This document shows positions 37,480 through 46,378 of a stretch of DNA of 64,000 bases, one piece after another (the first letter of the stretch is position 1; each line of letters begins with the position of its first letter). Both the position numbers and the translations under genes were made by a program. The stretch comes from Posidoniimonas corsicana (lineage in GTDB: Bacteria; Planctomycetota; Planctomycetia; Pirellulales; Lacipirellulaceae): positions 744,767 through 808,766 of the forward strand of contig NZ_SIHJ01000001.1 in the NCBI RefSeq assembly GCF_007859765.1, in the 5' to 3' direction. Below the pieces are notes generated by a model that was not told the DNA's origin, did not search any database, and was given only the letters and a program-made list of their open reading frames with translations.

Positions 37480-37599
37480 ACGCCCGCACAATCGGCGCCC
37501 CGTTAAGACAGGGCTGTGGCGCGTGTTAGCTCAATCCGCCGCCCACTCTCGGGCGATTGGCACGCCCCGTGCAATAGTTGGCTCACGTCGCTCAGGGGG

Positions 37600-37618
37600 A
37601 GCGGGCGAGTCGCCCGCT
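37600..37618 (+). promoter_or_regulatory. stem-loop in the csrA leader
   Basis: AGCGGGCG-AGT-CGCCCGCT forms a perfect 8-bp stem with a 3-base loop 78 bases before the csrA start. A GGA lies immediately 5' of the stem and another GGA overlaps the csrA ribosome-binding site. CsrA proteins bind GGA motifs near stems in their own leaders, so autoregulation is plausible. Confidence 0.4.
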
Positions 37619-37695
37619 TGAGGTTTCGAGCGGCGCCAACGATCTGTGACGCCGCTGGGCAGCGGCCATCTCATCACCAACCAAGGGAGTGTTTC

Positions 37696-38067
37696 ATGTT
37701 GGTTCTTTCACGCAAGGCGAACGAGAAGATCCGTATCGGCGACGACATCACCATCACCATCCTGCGCACCAAGGGCAAGACCGTGCGGGTTGGCATCGAG
37801 GCCCCCAACAGCGTGCCCGTTCTGCGGGGCGAACTGTCCTTCGAACAGCCGGAGGATGAGGAAAAACAAGACGCCCCCACCAAGCCGGCCGGCAAGCCGT
37901 CGCAGAACCAGACGCCCAACCAGGACTGGTCCACCGATTCGCAGCCGTGCGTGGCCCACGCTCGTGTAGCCCGCAGCCGCGTCGCGACCGTGCTGCCGCA
38001 GATGCTGGGCGATGCGGGACCGCTGCGGGCCATGCTGGACCGCCGAGCGACCGCGGGCGAGTTCTGA
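37696..38067 (+). CDS. csrA: CsrA-family RNA-binding regulator with extended tail
   Basis: This 123-residue protein starts MLVLSRKANEKIRIGDDI, the exact CsrA N-terminus with the RNA-binding Leu4, and has the second RNA-binding arginine, Arg44, in PVLRGEL. CsrA dimers bind GGA motifs in mRNA leaders and control translation. The core CsrA fold fills residues 1-55, and the usual protein is 61-75 residues. Here a further 65-70 residues follow: a Gln/Asp/Lys linker, then PCVAHARVARSRVATVLPQM. The tail is not a domain that I recognise. An AGGGAG site sits six bases before the ATG. It converges on the next gene with 10 bases between stops. Confidence 0.93.
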   Translation: MLVLSRKANEKIRIGDDITITILRTKGKTVRVGIEAPNSVPVLRGELSFEQPEDEEKQDAPTKPAGKPSQNQTPNQDWSTDSQPCVAHARVARSRVATVLPQMLGDAGPLRAMLDRRATAGEF

Positions 38068-38077
38068 GCCGGCCGCG

Positions 38078-39472
38078 TCAGCGGGCGTCCGGCCCGTTCA
38101 GGTCGAGCCGTTCGACCCGCACCCCGGGAATCGTTACTGGCTGTCCCCAGATGGCGTCGACCTCGGGGAAGCGTTCCACGTGGCTGGGGTCCGGGGTGAG
38201 CACAACATCGGCCTGCCGGGAGTCGCTTTCCAGCGACGGGACGGTGGCCTCGAGCTGGCTGCCCCCGGTAGTCACCGATCCGCCCTCGCGGACCACGCGC
38301 AGCACGCCGCCTTCCAGCTGGATGGTCTGATCGTCCAGGCGCACCGCGGCGTTAAAGCTAACCGCGGGGCCTGCGGTAGCCTGAGAGTCGACCACCAGCA
38401 CCACCTTCTTCCGCCCGTCACCCAGCTTCTGCACCACTAGCCGCTTCACGCCAACGCCGTGCCCGGACCGCAGGTCCGCCGGCTTGGTGAGCAGCGTCAC
38501 AAACTCCTCTTCGTTACCGTGAACGGTCAGCGTTTGGGTGGGGGTCGCCTCCCACTGCTTGAGGCCGGCGGGCAACCCGCCGGGCGAGATGTCCCGCGAG
38601 TCGAGCCCCACCATCTTGCCGGCCGGCACGTAGGCGGCTTCCACAACGGCCTCCAGCTTGTGCTCCCCAACCGGCAGCGACTCGTCGCAGTACCCGCGCC
38701 ACTCGTGGCCGCTGTGCGAAATCCGGCGGACCTTTAAGGGGTTCCCGTCCAGCCGCACCTCCTTCACGGTCCACACAAGCCGCGGGAGTGACGACGAGTG
38801 CCGCGCCCAGACGCTGCCGTACTCGACCTCGACCGAGAACCCCACGTCGCGCTGCCGCATCCGCCGCACGGGCCGCAGTGTCGGGGCGCCGCCGTAGTAC
38901 GCGTCGCACAGGTCGATCAGCGTCTGGTCGGTCACAATGCCGCTGTTGATGGCCGGGTCGAGGAACCGGCCCTGCCAGTTCAGCGGCTCGTCAAAGCCGC
39001 CGGGCTTGGTGGCCCGCATGTGCTTCACCAGTATCCGCACGGCGTCGTTCACCTGCTCGGCGGTGAGGTCGCCGCTTGCCAGCCGCCGCTGCAGCTCGTC
39101 CCACGCCCAAGGCTCGTCGATCCGGGTGGGCAGCTCGGCGTTGATAAGCCGCGATGTCGACAGCATCCCCAGCCCGCCCGGCCCGCGGGCCATCGACTGC
39201 AGAGTGGACGCTGCCAACCCGCCGAAGACCGGCGTGAGCGCCAACGCTATCGCCCACAGCGCCAACGGCCGCCTCCGTTCCTTTGCCGCTAGCCAAATTA
39301 GCGTGCCGATCGCGGCGAAGAACGGCCCGATCGTGCTGACGCCCCACACGATCGAGATAAACGCCTGCGGCTCGCGCTGCAGCAGCCTGCCGCCGAGACC
39401 CAGCAGCGCGCCCCCAACCACCAGCAGGATCAAGAGTGTCCTTAGTCGCAAGCGGAAACCGGTGCGGGCCAT
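38078..39472 (-). CDS. membrane-anchored hypothetical protein
   Basis: This 464-residue protein begins with a membrane helix (LRTLLILLVVGGALLGLGG), then two more (ISIVWGVSTIGPFFAAIGTLIWL and LALWAIALALTPVFGGLAA). The remaining 360 residues, probably on the cell exterior, have a helical stretch (ERRLASGDLTAEQVNDAVR) and a beta-rich end. No catalytic motif or known domain is evident. The N-terminal RLRTLLILLV pattern recurs in many planctomycete membrane proteins. It is on the opposite strand to csrA and seems to be a single gene. Confidence 0.75.
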   Translation of the reverse strand: MARTGFRLRLRTLLILLVVGGALLGLGGRLLQREPQAFISIVWGVSTIGPFFAAIGTLIWLAAKERRRPLALWAIALALTPVFGGLAASTLQSMARGPGGLGMLSTSRLINAELPTRIDEPWAWDELQRRLASGDLTAEQVNDAVRILVKHMRATKPGGFDEPLNWQGRFLDPAINSGIVTDQTLIDLCDAYYGGAPTLRPVRRMRQRDVGFSVEVEYGSVWARHSSSLPRLVWTVKEVRLDGNPLKVRRISHSGHEWRGYCDESLPVGEHKLEAVVEAAYVPAGKMVGLDSRDISPGGLPAGLKQWEATPTQTLTVHGNEEEFVTLLTKPADLRSGHGVGVKRLVVQKLGDGRKKVVLVVDSQATAGPAVSFNAAVRLDDQTIQLEGGVLRVVREGGSVTTGGSQLEATVPSLESDSRQADVVLTPDPSHVERFPEVDAIWGQPVTIPGVRVERLDLNGPDAR

Positions 39473-39542
39473 GGCGGGTCAAGCGGCGGGAGGGAGGAGC
39501 GTCAAACGCTCGAGACGCGCAAGACGCCATGCTAACGCCCGG

Positions 39543-40949
39543 TTACCCCGCCGGCAACTTTCGCGGCCGGCGCGATCGCCAGCACCACGCCGCGGCTACC
39601 AGCAGCGCTGCACCACTAGGCGCGGGCACGGCCGCGAAGGCCGCGTCCGACGGCATGAGCGACTCCCACGTGGCGCCCAGGTTGTCTCGCCAGACGCTGT
39701 AGTCACTCGAGTCAACGAGGCCGTCCCCATTGCCGTCGGCGGCCAGGTTGTCGGTGCCGCCGAATGCCTCGCGCCACACCAGGTAGTCGTCGGCGTCGAC
39801 CAGGCCGTCGTCGTTGTAGTCGCCCGCCAGCGTGACAAACGGGTTGCTGAACATCTCGGAGGTGAGCAGCACGTCGTCGGTCAGCGTCCCGAGGAACGCG
39901 ATCAGGTCGGCCACCTCCTGGTCGATGAAGTTGAACCGCACCGGGCGGCCGTTGGGCAGCGTCAGCAGCGGGTCGAGGTTGGGGTTGTCGCGGATGCCGG
40001 TGCTGTAGAAGCGGATCACGTCCTCCAGCGAGTCGAAGCGACCGTCGTGCATGTACGTGCCGCGGACCGCTACGTTCCGCAGCGATGGGACCTTGAACTC
40101 GCCGTCGCCGGCGCCCTCGTCCGTGCCCAGCTCCTCGTCGGAGATCAGGTCCAGCCCGATGTTGTGCGTGTCGACCGACACCTGGGCGTTGGTGCGGTGG
40201 CAGCCGTCGCAGCGGTCGGCGAACAGCTGGTGGCCGCGTTCTTCGCTGACGGTCAGCACGGAGCCGAAGTCGGGCGGCCCGCCCTCGCGGAACGCCTGGT
40301 CGAACTTCGCGTTGTACGAAACCATCGACCGCACGAACTGCGACATCGCCGCCGACATCCGCTCGCTGGTCACCTCCGGCGTGCCGAACGCCTGCTCGAA
40401 AAGCTGCGGGTAGAAGTCGGTGGCGGCCAGCTTCGCCTCCAGGTCGCCCAGGTCCGTGATGCCCATCTCGACCGGGTTCTGGATCGGCTGCAGCACCTGG
40501 TGCTCCAGGGTCGGCGAGCGCTCGTCCCAGAAGAATGCGCCGCTGCCGTTGTACCGCGCGTTGGCCAGGCCCATCGAGTTGCGGTCGGTCAGCTCGCCGT
40601 CGAAGCCCTCGCTCACCGGGTCGGGGTCGGTGAAGCCGTGCTCCTGCTGGTGGCACGAGGCGCAGGCCGTGGAGTTGTTGTGCGAGAGCCGCGGGTCGTA
40701 GAACAGCACGCGGCCCAGTGTGGCGCCGGCGTTGGTGAGCGGGTTATCGGCCGGCGTGTTGTCGAGCGCCGCGATCGCGGCGCCGCTCGGTGTGCCGGGG
40801 CGGAAGTGGGCGGGCAGGTCGGTCTCGGCGTACGCGACAAAGTCGGCCAGGTCCGCCGGCAGGGCGGGGACGCCGACCGTCTGGGCCTTGGCGGTGAGCT
40901 GCCCCAGAGGCCAAGCGGCGGCCAGGGCGACAATCGTCGCTGTTCGCAT
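39543..40949 (-). CDS. cytochrome c peroxidase-like dihaem protein with dockerin repeats and PEP-CTERM-like anchor
   Basis: This 468-residue exported protein has a signal peptide (MRTATIVALAAAWPLG) and two haem c motifs, CASCH (96-100) and CDGCH (247-251), in a CCP/MauG-type dihaem fold (LFYDPRLSHNNSTA, DGRFDSLEDVIRFYS). After about residue 385 come two dockerin-like calcium-binding repeats (GDYNDDGLVDADDYLVWR and DGNGDGLVDSSDYSVWRD), then a sorting tail VPAP followed by a hydrophobic stretch and RSRRPRK. The usual VPEP reads VPAP, so the sorting signal is degenerate. ATG 40949 has GGAG seven bases upstream. It probably reduces peroxide at the cell surface while anchored or docked. Confidence 0.9.
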   Translation of the reverse strand: MRTATIVALAAAWPLGQLTAKAQTVGVPALPADLADFVAYAETDLPAHFRPGTPSGAAIAALDNTPADNPLTNAGATLGRVLFYDPRLSHNNSTACASCHQQEHGFTDPDPVSEGFDGELTDRNSMGLANARYNGSGAFFWDERSPTLEHQVLQPIQNPVEMGITDLGDLEAKLAATDFYPQLFEQAFGTPEVTSERMSAAMSQFVRSMVSYNAKFDQAFREGGPPDFGSVLTVSEERGHQLFADRCDGCHRTNAQVSVDTHNIGLDLISDEELGTDEGAGDGEFKVPSLRNVAVRGTYMHDGRFDSLEDVIRFYSTGIRDNPNLDPLLTLPNGRPVRFNFIDQEVADLIAFLGTLTDDVLLTSEMFSNPFVTLAGDYNDDGLVDADDYLVWREAFGGTDNLAADGNGDGLVDSSDYSVWRDNLGATWESLMPSDAAFAAVPAPSGAALLVAAAWCWRSRRPRKLPAG

Positions 40950-41166
40950 CGTGGTGCTCCGTTCCGGTGTCTGTGCCTCTGCTGGCGCCCCTGTCGTCAC
41001 GCCTCTCCCGCTAAACGGCCCCACGGGCGTGGGGTCTACACCCGGCCGGCATGCTAGCACCCGCGCATCCGCTATGGCTGCCAACGCCGGGGTTCTGGTA
41101 GAGTCGCCATCCCCGCTGGGGGCCAAAGATTGGCCCTTAATTCGATCCTCCCACAAGGAGCCGAGC

Positions 41167-42156
41167 ATGGATGCTCACCGGACCAAGACCGCCCTGCGCG
41201 CGCCCTGGCGCGGCCTCTTCCTGCTGCTGACTGGCCTGATCGGGCTGGCCCCGATCGCGGCCTCCGCTGCCGCGACCTACCGCACCAATAACTTCGTGGT
41301 GTACGCCCAGACGCCCCAGCTGGCCCAGGAGATCGCCCAGTCGGCCGAGTCCTGGCGGAAGCAGCTCGCGATCGAGTGGCTCGGCGAGGAGATGCCCGAT
41401 TGGACCGAGCCGTGCCCCATCAAGACCAAGGTCTCGCCCCGGCTGGGCGCCGGCGGCGCGACCAGCTTCCTGTTCGACCGCGGCGAGGTGTACGGCTGGG
41501 ACATGAACGTGCAGGGCAGCCGCGAGCGCGTGCTGGACAGCGTGCTGCCGCACGAGATCACCCACACCGTGTTCGCCAGCCACTTCCGCCAACCGCTGCC
41601 CCGCTGGGCCGACGAGGGCGCGTGCACCACCGTCGAGCACCGCAGCGAGATCGCCGTTCAAGAGCGGCTCCTCATCAAGTTCCTCAAGACCGGCAAGGGC
41701 ATCCCCTTCGACGCCATGTTCGCGATGAAGGAGTACCCGGCCGACGTGATGCCGCTGTACTCGCAGGGGCACTCGCTCACGCAGTTCCTGATCGAGCGCC
41801 GCGGCAAGGCCGCGTTCCTCAACTTCCTGTCCGACGGCATGCAGGACGAGGACTGGCCCCGCGCCATCCGCACCCACTACGGCCACGATGGCCTGCGTGA
41901 CCTGCAGGTGACCTGGCTCGACTGGGTCAAGTCGGGCCGGCCGCGGCTGGCGATGGAGCCAGCCCCCAACGCGATCGCGTCCGTCACACCTATGGGGGAA
42001 GAGCCAATGCAGTATCTGGGCCCCATAACGCCGATCACCCCGGCCAAACCGGGCGGCGACTCGGTGTACCACCGGCTGAACCGCGCCCCGCACACTGCCC
42101 AGGGCGGCGGAGCGTCGGTGTACGACTCACGGTCGCGGGACATCATCCGGAGGTAG
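41167..42156 (+). CDS. exported HEITH metallopeptidase-like protein
   Basis: This 329-residue protein has a signal sequence (FLLLTGLIGLAPIAASAA) and a gluzincin-type zinc site: HEITH (129-133) with a likely third ligand Glu150 in RWADEGAC. Helical segments typical of peptidase MA-like proteins follow (SQGHSLTQFLIERRGKAAFL). The C-terminal 75 residues are proline-rich and disordered-looking. A perfect AAGGAG site lies six bases before ATG 41167. The stop codon is embedded in the ribosome-binding site of a tiny lipoprotein gene, so the two are translationally coupled and may work together at the envelope. Confidence 0.87.
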   Translation: MDAHRTKTALRAPWRGLFLLLTGLIGLAPIAASAAATYRTNNFVVYAQTPQLAQEIAQSAESWRKQLAIEWLGEEMPDWTEPCPIKTKVSPRLGAGGATSFLFDRGEVYGWDMNVQGSRERVLDSVLPHEITHTVFASHFRQPLPRWADEGACTTVEHRSEIAVQERLLIKFLKTGKGIPFDAMFAMKEYPADVMPLYSQGHSLTQFLIERRGKAAFLNFLSDGMQDEDWPRAIRTHYGHDGLRDLQVTWLDWVKSGRPRLAMEPAPNAIASVTPMGEEPMQYLGPITPITPAKPGGDSVYHRLNRAPHTAQGGGASVYDSRSRDIIRR

Positions 42157-42161
42157 CCGCC

Positions 42162-42350
42162 GTGCGACGCCTAACGCTGCTGGCGGCACTGCTGCTGTCG
42201 TCCAGCGGGTGCTACTCCGCCCTGTTCGACCTGTTCCACTCGCGGCAGTCGCCCGACTACTTCGAACAGCGTGACGCCTACGAGGCGAAGGTCCAGGCGT
42301 ACGAAGACTACGAGCAGTTCGGGGGAACCCCGAGCGCAGCCATCCCGTAG
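42162..42350 (+). CDS. small lipoprotein
   Basis: This 62-residue protein starts at a GTG and has a lipoprotein signal: MRRLTLLAALLLSSSGC with a lipobox-like SSGC at residues 14-17. The 45 mature residues are charged and Tyr/Phe-rich (FEQRDAYEAKVQAYEDYEQF) with no known motif. Its GGAGGT ribosome-binding site overlaps the stop of the metallopeptidase gene. This coupling suggests that it is a small partner of that protease, but no direct evidence exists. Confidence 0.75.
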   Translation: MRRLTLLAALLLSSSGCYSALFDLFHSRQSPDYFEQRDAYEAKVQAYEDYEQFGGTPSAAIP

Positions 42351-42856
42351 CCCCATTCGGCCGGACCGCGGCAGTCACAAGGTTGGATGCTGCGATGCCC
42401 AGCGTCATCCGCAATCCGATGGCGCCTAGCGGTTTTGTCCGATTCGTTTTGTCCGAAAACACGCGCGAAGGGGACAAAACTCGGGGCATACCGTGGCCCT
42501 AAAACTCCCTAAGTGCTTCAATAACAATCGGTTACATCAATATCCTCCCAACAGACAAGCGGGGGTTTTGTCCGATTTGGAGCGCACGGACCGGACAATT
42601 GAGGTCGGTCCCTCAGGGGCACAACGTGCGCAGCGGCGCCCAGGCCCCCCTGCAACAGGTAGACGTACGCACACAGCCCCATTGGACCGCGCTGGGTGGC
42701 CGGTTTCTACGACAAATCGGTCAGACGAGCATTGGCTTCTCGGACCTGGAGAGACGCCCTTAGACCTCGATTCCGCTCGAACGTGCAGAGCAAAATCGAA
42801 TGCACGGTGGGCTCCCACGGCTGGCCAAGTGCGGAAGATTCCCTCAGTCTGTTGCT
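42351..42856. other. convergent intergenic region with repeat copy B
   Basis: The repeat described separately fills 42430-42717. The 80 bases after the lipoprotein gene and the 140 bases before the stop of the PEP-CTERM gene show nothing recognisable. Confidence 0.6.
42430..42717 (-). repeat. dispersed repeat copy B with GTTTTGTCC boxes
   Basis: This is the inverted counterpart of the element at 29645-29935. Boxes are GTTTTGTCC at 42432-42440, the same at 42446-42454 after a 5-base gap (GATTC), GGACAAAAC at 42472-42480 after 17 bases, and GTTTTGTCC at 42565-42573. Further matches are GGGCATACC and the CCGCGCTGGGTGGCC block near 42687-42701. Box spacing is the same as in copy A (5 and 17 bases, then 84 here against 85 there), while many other positions differ. 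Confidence 0.8.
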
Positions 42857-45800
42857 CTAGTTGCCAGCCGACCGCTTGTCCTTCCGGCGGAGGGCGATGC
42901 CCATCAACGCCAGCACCGACGCGGTGACCACGGCCGTCGGTTCGGGGACGGCTGCGGCCGCGGCGGGGATCGCCGCCACGGCGCCGTAATTGGTCCGCCA
43001 GGCATTGTACTGGGCGTCGCCGATCACGCCGCCGACCGGGTCGTTGGCGAGGGTCCCCGCCGGGGCGCCGACGTTGTCGCGCCACACCGTGTAGTCGGCG
43101 GCGTCGACAACGCCGTCTTCGTTGTAGTCGCCGGGCAGCAGGGCGGCCTCGACGACCACGACCTGCACGTTCGTTGGGTTGTACACGACATCCCACGCCA
43201 ACCCGGCGCCCAGCGGCGCGAGCGAGAAGTCCTCACTGGCGAAGGCGCCCGCGACGCTGGTCGCGGTGAGGATGGTGAACGCGTCGTTCAGCACGGGGTT
43301 GAAGCCACCGATCAGCGAAAGCTCGAGCTCGCCGTCGAGCTGCGCCAGGCCGGTTAGCGCCATGCGGTCGTACTGGTTAAGCCCGGTCCCCTGCAGCTCG
43401 ATCTCCAGCATCCCGGCAGCGGTCTGCTCGAAGTCCGTGCCCGAGGTCTGGCCCGGCGAGGCGCCCAACGCCACCCGGCCCTCGTTCTGCACGAGCACGT
43501 CGACGTCGGCGCCGTCAAGCAGGGTAAGCGTCTGGCCGGCAGCGTTGATCAGCGCTCCGCCGCCGGCGAACGCGGCGCCGGGCTCGACCCGCGTGTCGCC
43601 CTCAAGCCTCAGGTCGGCGTTGAGGTTCACCACGCTGGTCGACTGGATCACCGCGCCATCGATGGCGAGGGTCGAGGGCGCGGCGCCGTTGACCGTCACG
43701 GCGCCCCCAATGTCGGTCGCGTGAAGCGACTCCAGCACGCCGCCGTCGGCCAGGGTCAGGGTCGAGGCGGGCGCGAGGTTGAACGCGAAGCCGACGGTCG
43801 CCACCGTCCCGCCGTTGGCGACCACCTGGCCCTCGTAGCCGAAGTCGGCGTTGTCGTGCAACTCGAGCCGCCCGCCGCCGAGCGCCCGGAGCGTGCCGGT
43901 GTCGAGGGCGCCGTCCCAGTTGTTGTTGTTGGCGGGCGTATCAACGACCAGCGTGCCGCCGCCGCTGACGCCGGTGACCGTGTTGTTGACGATGCGGGCA
44001 GAGACGAGTCCGCGGCCAACGATCAGCCCGTCGTTGGTGATCGTGGCGCCGGTCAGCTCTCCGCCCCGCAGCTCGGCGACCGAGTCGACGCCGAGCGTCC
44101 AGGGGTTGGTCACGTCGAGGACGCCGTCGTCGTCGGCCGTGCCGATCTCGCCGATGTCCGTGATCGCGCCGCCGAGGGTGAGCGTGCCGTCGTCGGCGCG
44201 CAGCTCCGAGTTCGGCCCGTTGAAGTCGATGTCGGCGTCGATCGTGCCGAACCCGTACAGGGCCGCGGTGGAACCGGAAGCCAGCACGCCCAGCCCGTTG
44301 ACTTGGCCCCCCTCGATCCGGTTGGGGTTCATGGCGTCGCCGCCCGAGAGGCGGATGCTCGCCGCCGCGTCGTTGAAGCTGATAACGCCGGTCGCGCCGA
44401 TCGTCACACGGGCCTCGAGTCGGCTGAGGCCGTCGACGTTCATCTGGCCGTTCATGTTGAGGTCGCTGCCGGTGATCACCGGGTCAAAGAAACCGGCGTC
44501 GCCGTTGACGTGCACCACACCGCTGCTGTTCACGGTCCACGAGGCGTTCGGGTCGTCGAGGTTCACGTCGAGCCGGCCGCCAAGGTTGGCGTTGATGGTC
44601 AGCTCGCTGGTCTGGGGCGTGGGGAAGTTCACGGAGCGGCCGTAGTCGGCCAGCTCCGCCGCGTTGATCACCAGCGGGGCGTCGATCGTAAAGTCGGGCG
44701 CCCCGAGCAGGATGACCCCTTCGGCGCCGCCGCCGTCGAGGCTCACGACGCCGCCGCTGAAGTTGAGCGTGGTGGACTCGTTGACCTGGCCGCCTGAGAA
44801 GTACACGTCGCCCGGCCCGTTGAACTGCGCGTTCTCGGCGCCGTTGACGGAGTTGAACGTGGAGAACCCGAGCACGGCGAGCGTGGCCCCGGCGGCGACG
44901 TCCAGCTCGGCGTCGGAGTTCCAGGTGACCGGCACGTTGATCTGTGACGTGCCGGTCCCCTCGACGCGCACGTCCGCGTCGTTTGACTGCGAGACGATGG
45001 CGTCGTCGCCGACGACCATCGCGCTGCCCAGCACGCGGGGGCTCTCGCCGGTGGAGTTGTTGAGCGTCAGCCGCCGCTCCATCGTCCACGACCCGTCGGC
45101 CACGGTGAGGTCCAGGTCGCCGCTGTTGAGGGTCAGGAACCCGTCGGCCCGGTCGTTCCCCTCGAACGATTCGAGGTTCAGCTCCAGCCTGCCGTCCGCT
45201 TCGACAATGATCTCGTTGGTGCTGGCGCCGCCGCCATCGAAGTCCATGTTGGCGTCGTTGATCACCACCGTCGCCCCGGGCCCGACCGTCAGCCCGGCGT
45301 CGACGCCGAGCATCTGAAAGTCGACGCCGGCGCCGACCGTCGCGTCCTGGTTGAAGATGACCCGCCCGTTGTTCGCGATCGTGCCGCCGGTGGCGGTGAA
45401 GGGCGCGTCGAACTGGAGCGTGCCGTCCGGGTCGGCGACCTCGATCGTCGTCGGCGACAGCCCGCTGCTCATCGTGATCGCCCCGCCCCGCAGGTACGCG
45501 ACATCGGCCGGGATCGCCGCGATGAACGGCAGGTTGCCGGGCACGAACCCGTTGCCCACCGTCATCGTGCCGGAGAAGGCCCAGGCGTCCTCGATGTCGA
45601 GAGTCGCGTTGTGCCCCAGGTTGATGACGCCGTCAAACGGGTCGATGATGTCCAAGTCGATGTCGAGCGTCTGGTTGCGGGTGATGTCGATCGCGCCGTT
45701 CCCGCCGTTCCCGCCGTTGCCGTCCAGGTCGATACGGGCGTCGCTGTCGATGGCCGCGAGCGTGAGCGTGCGCGGCGTCGGCGACCCGCCGGCAAGCACT

Positions 45801-46378
45801 ATTCCGTCGACAACCGATCCAGGCCGGATCAGGCCGTCGTTGCTGAACACGATGGCCGCCGAGGCGACGCCGTCGCCGTTGCGGATCAGCCCGTGCCCGG
45901 CGAGCACGCCCCCCGCTTCAATGCTCAGCAGGCCAATCGCCGTGGGGTGGATGATCGACGTGAAGTTTGCGTTCGCGTACGTGGCGTTGGCGTTGATGGT
46001 CAGGTTGTACGCCGAAACCGACGTGGCCGGCAGGCTGGCCACGTTGCTCTCGCCCGCCCGCAGCACGGTCCCCGCGCCGGAGAGCGTGATGTCGCCGTTG
46101 ACGTCGAGGTAGAAGGTCTCCGTGTCCAGCTCGATGCTCCCGGAGAGGTCGAGCGACAGCACCTCGTTGTCCTGCGCCATCTCGACGTGGTTGTTGGTGT
46201 TGAACACCGCGTCGTCGTTGTCGTCGGGCTCGTCCAGGCCGGTCCAGTTCAGGCCCGACGAGTTCCAGTCGTTGTTGCCGCCGATCCAGGTGCGGGTCGC
46301 GGCGGCGCCGTGGTTAGCCGGGCAGGCAATCAGGAGGGCGAGAGGCAGAACGAACGATGCGCGCGGCAAAGCCTTCAT
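42857..46378 (-). CDS. large repeat-rich surface protein with dockerin-like repeats and PEP-CTERM signal
   Basis: This 1173-residue protein has a signal peptide (MKALPRASFVLPLALLIACP) followed by an enormous run of beta-strand repeats rich in Gly, Asp, Asn and Thr, as in autotransporter passenger domains (many segments like LTLADGGVLESLHATDIGG). Near the C-terminus are a dockerin-like repeat (GDYNEDGVVDAADYTVWRD) and a second partial one, then a PEP-CTERM sorting signal: VPEPTAVVTASVLALMG followed by RRKDKR. Proteins of this type are exported and processed by an exosortase. No exosortase gene is in the window. ATG 46378 has a GGAA site six to seven bases upstream. It probably forms an adhesive or structural surface layer. 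Confidence 0.92.
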   Translation of the reverse strand: MKALPRASFVLPLALLIACPANHGAAATRTWIGGNNDWNSSGLNWTGLDEPDDNDDAVFNTNNHVEMAQDNEVLSLDLSGSIELDTETFYLDVNGDITLSGAGTVLRAGESNVASLPATSVSAYNLTINANATYANANFTSIIHPTAIGLLSIEAGGVLAGHGLIRNGDGVASAAIVFSNDGLIRPGSVVDGIVLAGGSPTPRTLTLAAIDSDARIDLDGNGGNGGNGAIDITRNQTLDIDLDIIDPFDGVINLGHNATLDIEDAWAFSGTMTVGNGFVPGNLPFIAAIPADVAYLRGGAITMSSGLSPTTIEVADPDGTLQFDAPFTATGGTIANNGRVIFNQDATVGAGVDFQMLGVDAGLTVGPGATVVINDANMDFDGGGASTNEIIVEADGRLELNLESFEGNDRADGFLTLNSGDLDLTVADGSWTMERRLTLNNSTGESPRVLGSAMVVGDDAIVSQSNDADVRVEGTGTSQINVPVTWNSDAELDVAAGATLAVLGFSTFNSVNGAENAQFNGPGDVYFSGGQVNESTTLNFSGGVVSLDGGGAEGVILLGAPDFTIDAPLVINAAELADYGRSVNFPTPQTSELTINANLGGRLDVNLDDPNASWTVNSSGVVHVNGDAGFFDPVITGSDLNMNGQMNVDGLSRLEARVTIGATGVISFNDAAASIRLSGGDAMNPNRIEGGQVNGLGVLASGSTAALYGFGTIDADIDFNGPNSELRADDGTLTLGGAITDIGEIGTADDDGVLDVTNPWTLGVDSVAELRGGELTGATITNDGLIVGRGLVSARIVNNTVTGVSGGGTLVVDTPANNNNWDGALDTGTLRALGGGRLELHDNADFGYEGQVVANGGTVATVGFAFNLAPASTLTLADGGVLESLHATDIGGAVTVNGAAPSTLAIDGAVIQSTSVVNLNADLRLEGDTRVEPGAAFAGGGALINAAGQTLTLLDGADVDVLVQNEGRVALGASPGQTSGTDFEQTAAGMLEIELQGTGLNQYDRMALTGLAQLDGELELSLIGGFNPVLNDAFTILTATSVAGAFASEDFSLAPLGAGLAWDVVYNPTNVQVVVVEAALLPGDYNEDGVVDAADYTVWRDNVGAPAGTLANDPVGGVIGDAQYNAWRTNYGAVAAIPAAAAAVPEPTAVVTASVLALMGIALRRKDKRSAGN

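Noticed and set aside
38937-41057. 706-codon plus-strand frame opposite the peroxidase gene
   Set aside because: Antisense to the dihaem protein with its haem motifs and dockerin repeats; no domain in translation.
42493-42927. 144-codon frame across repeat copy B
   Set aside because: It overlaps the 3' end of the PEP-CTERM gene on the opposite strand and has no family similarity.
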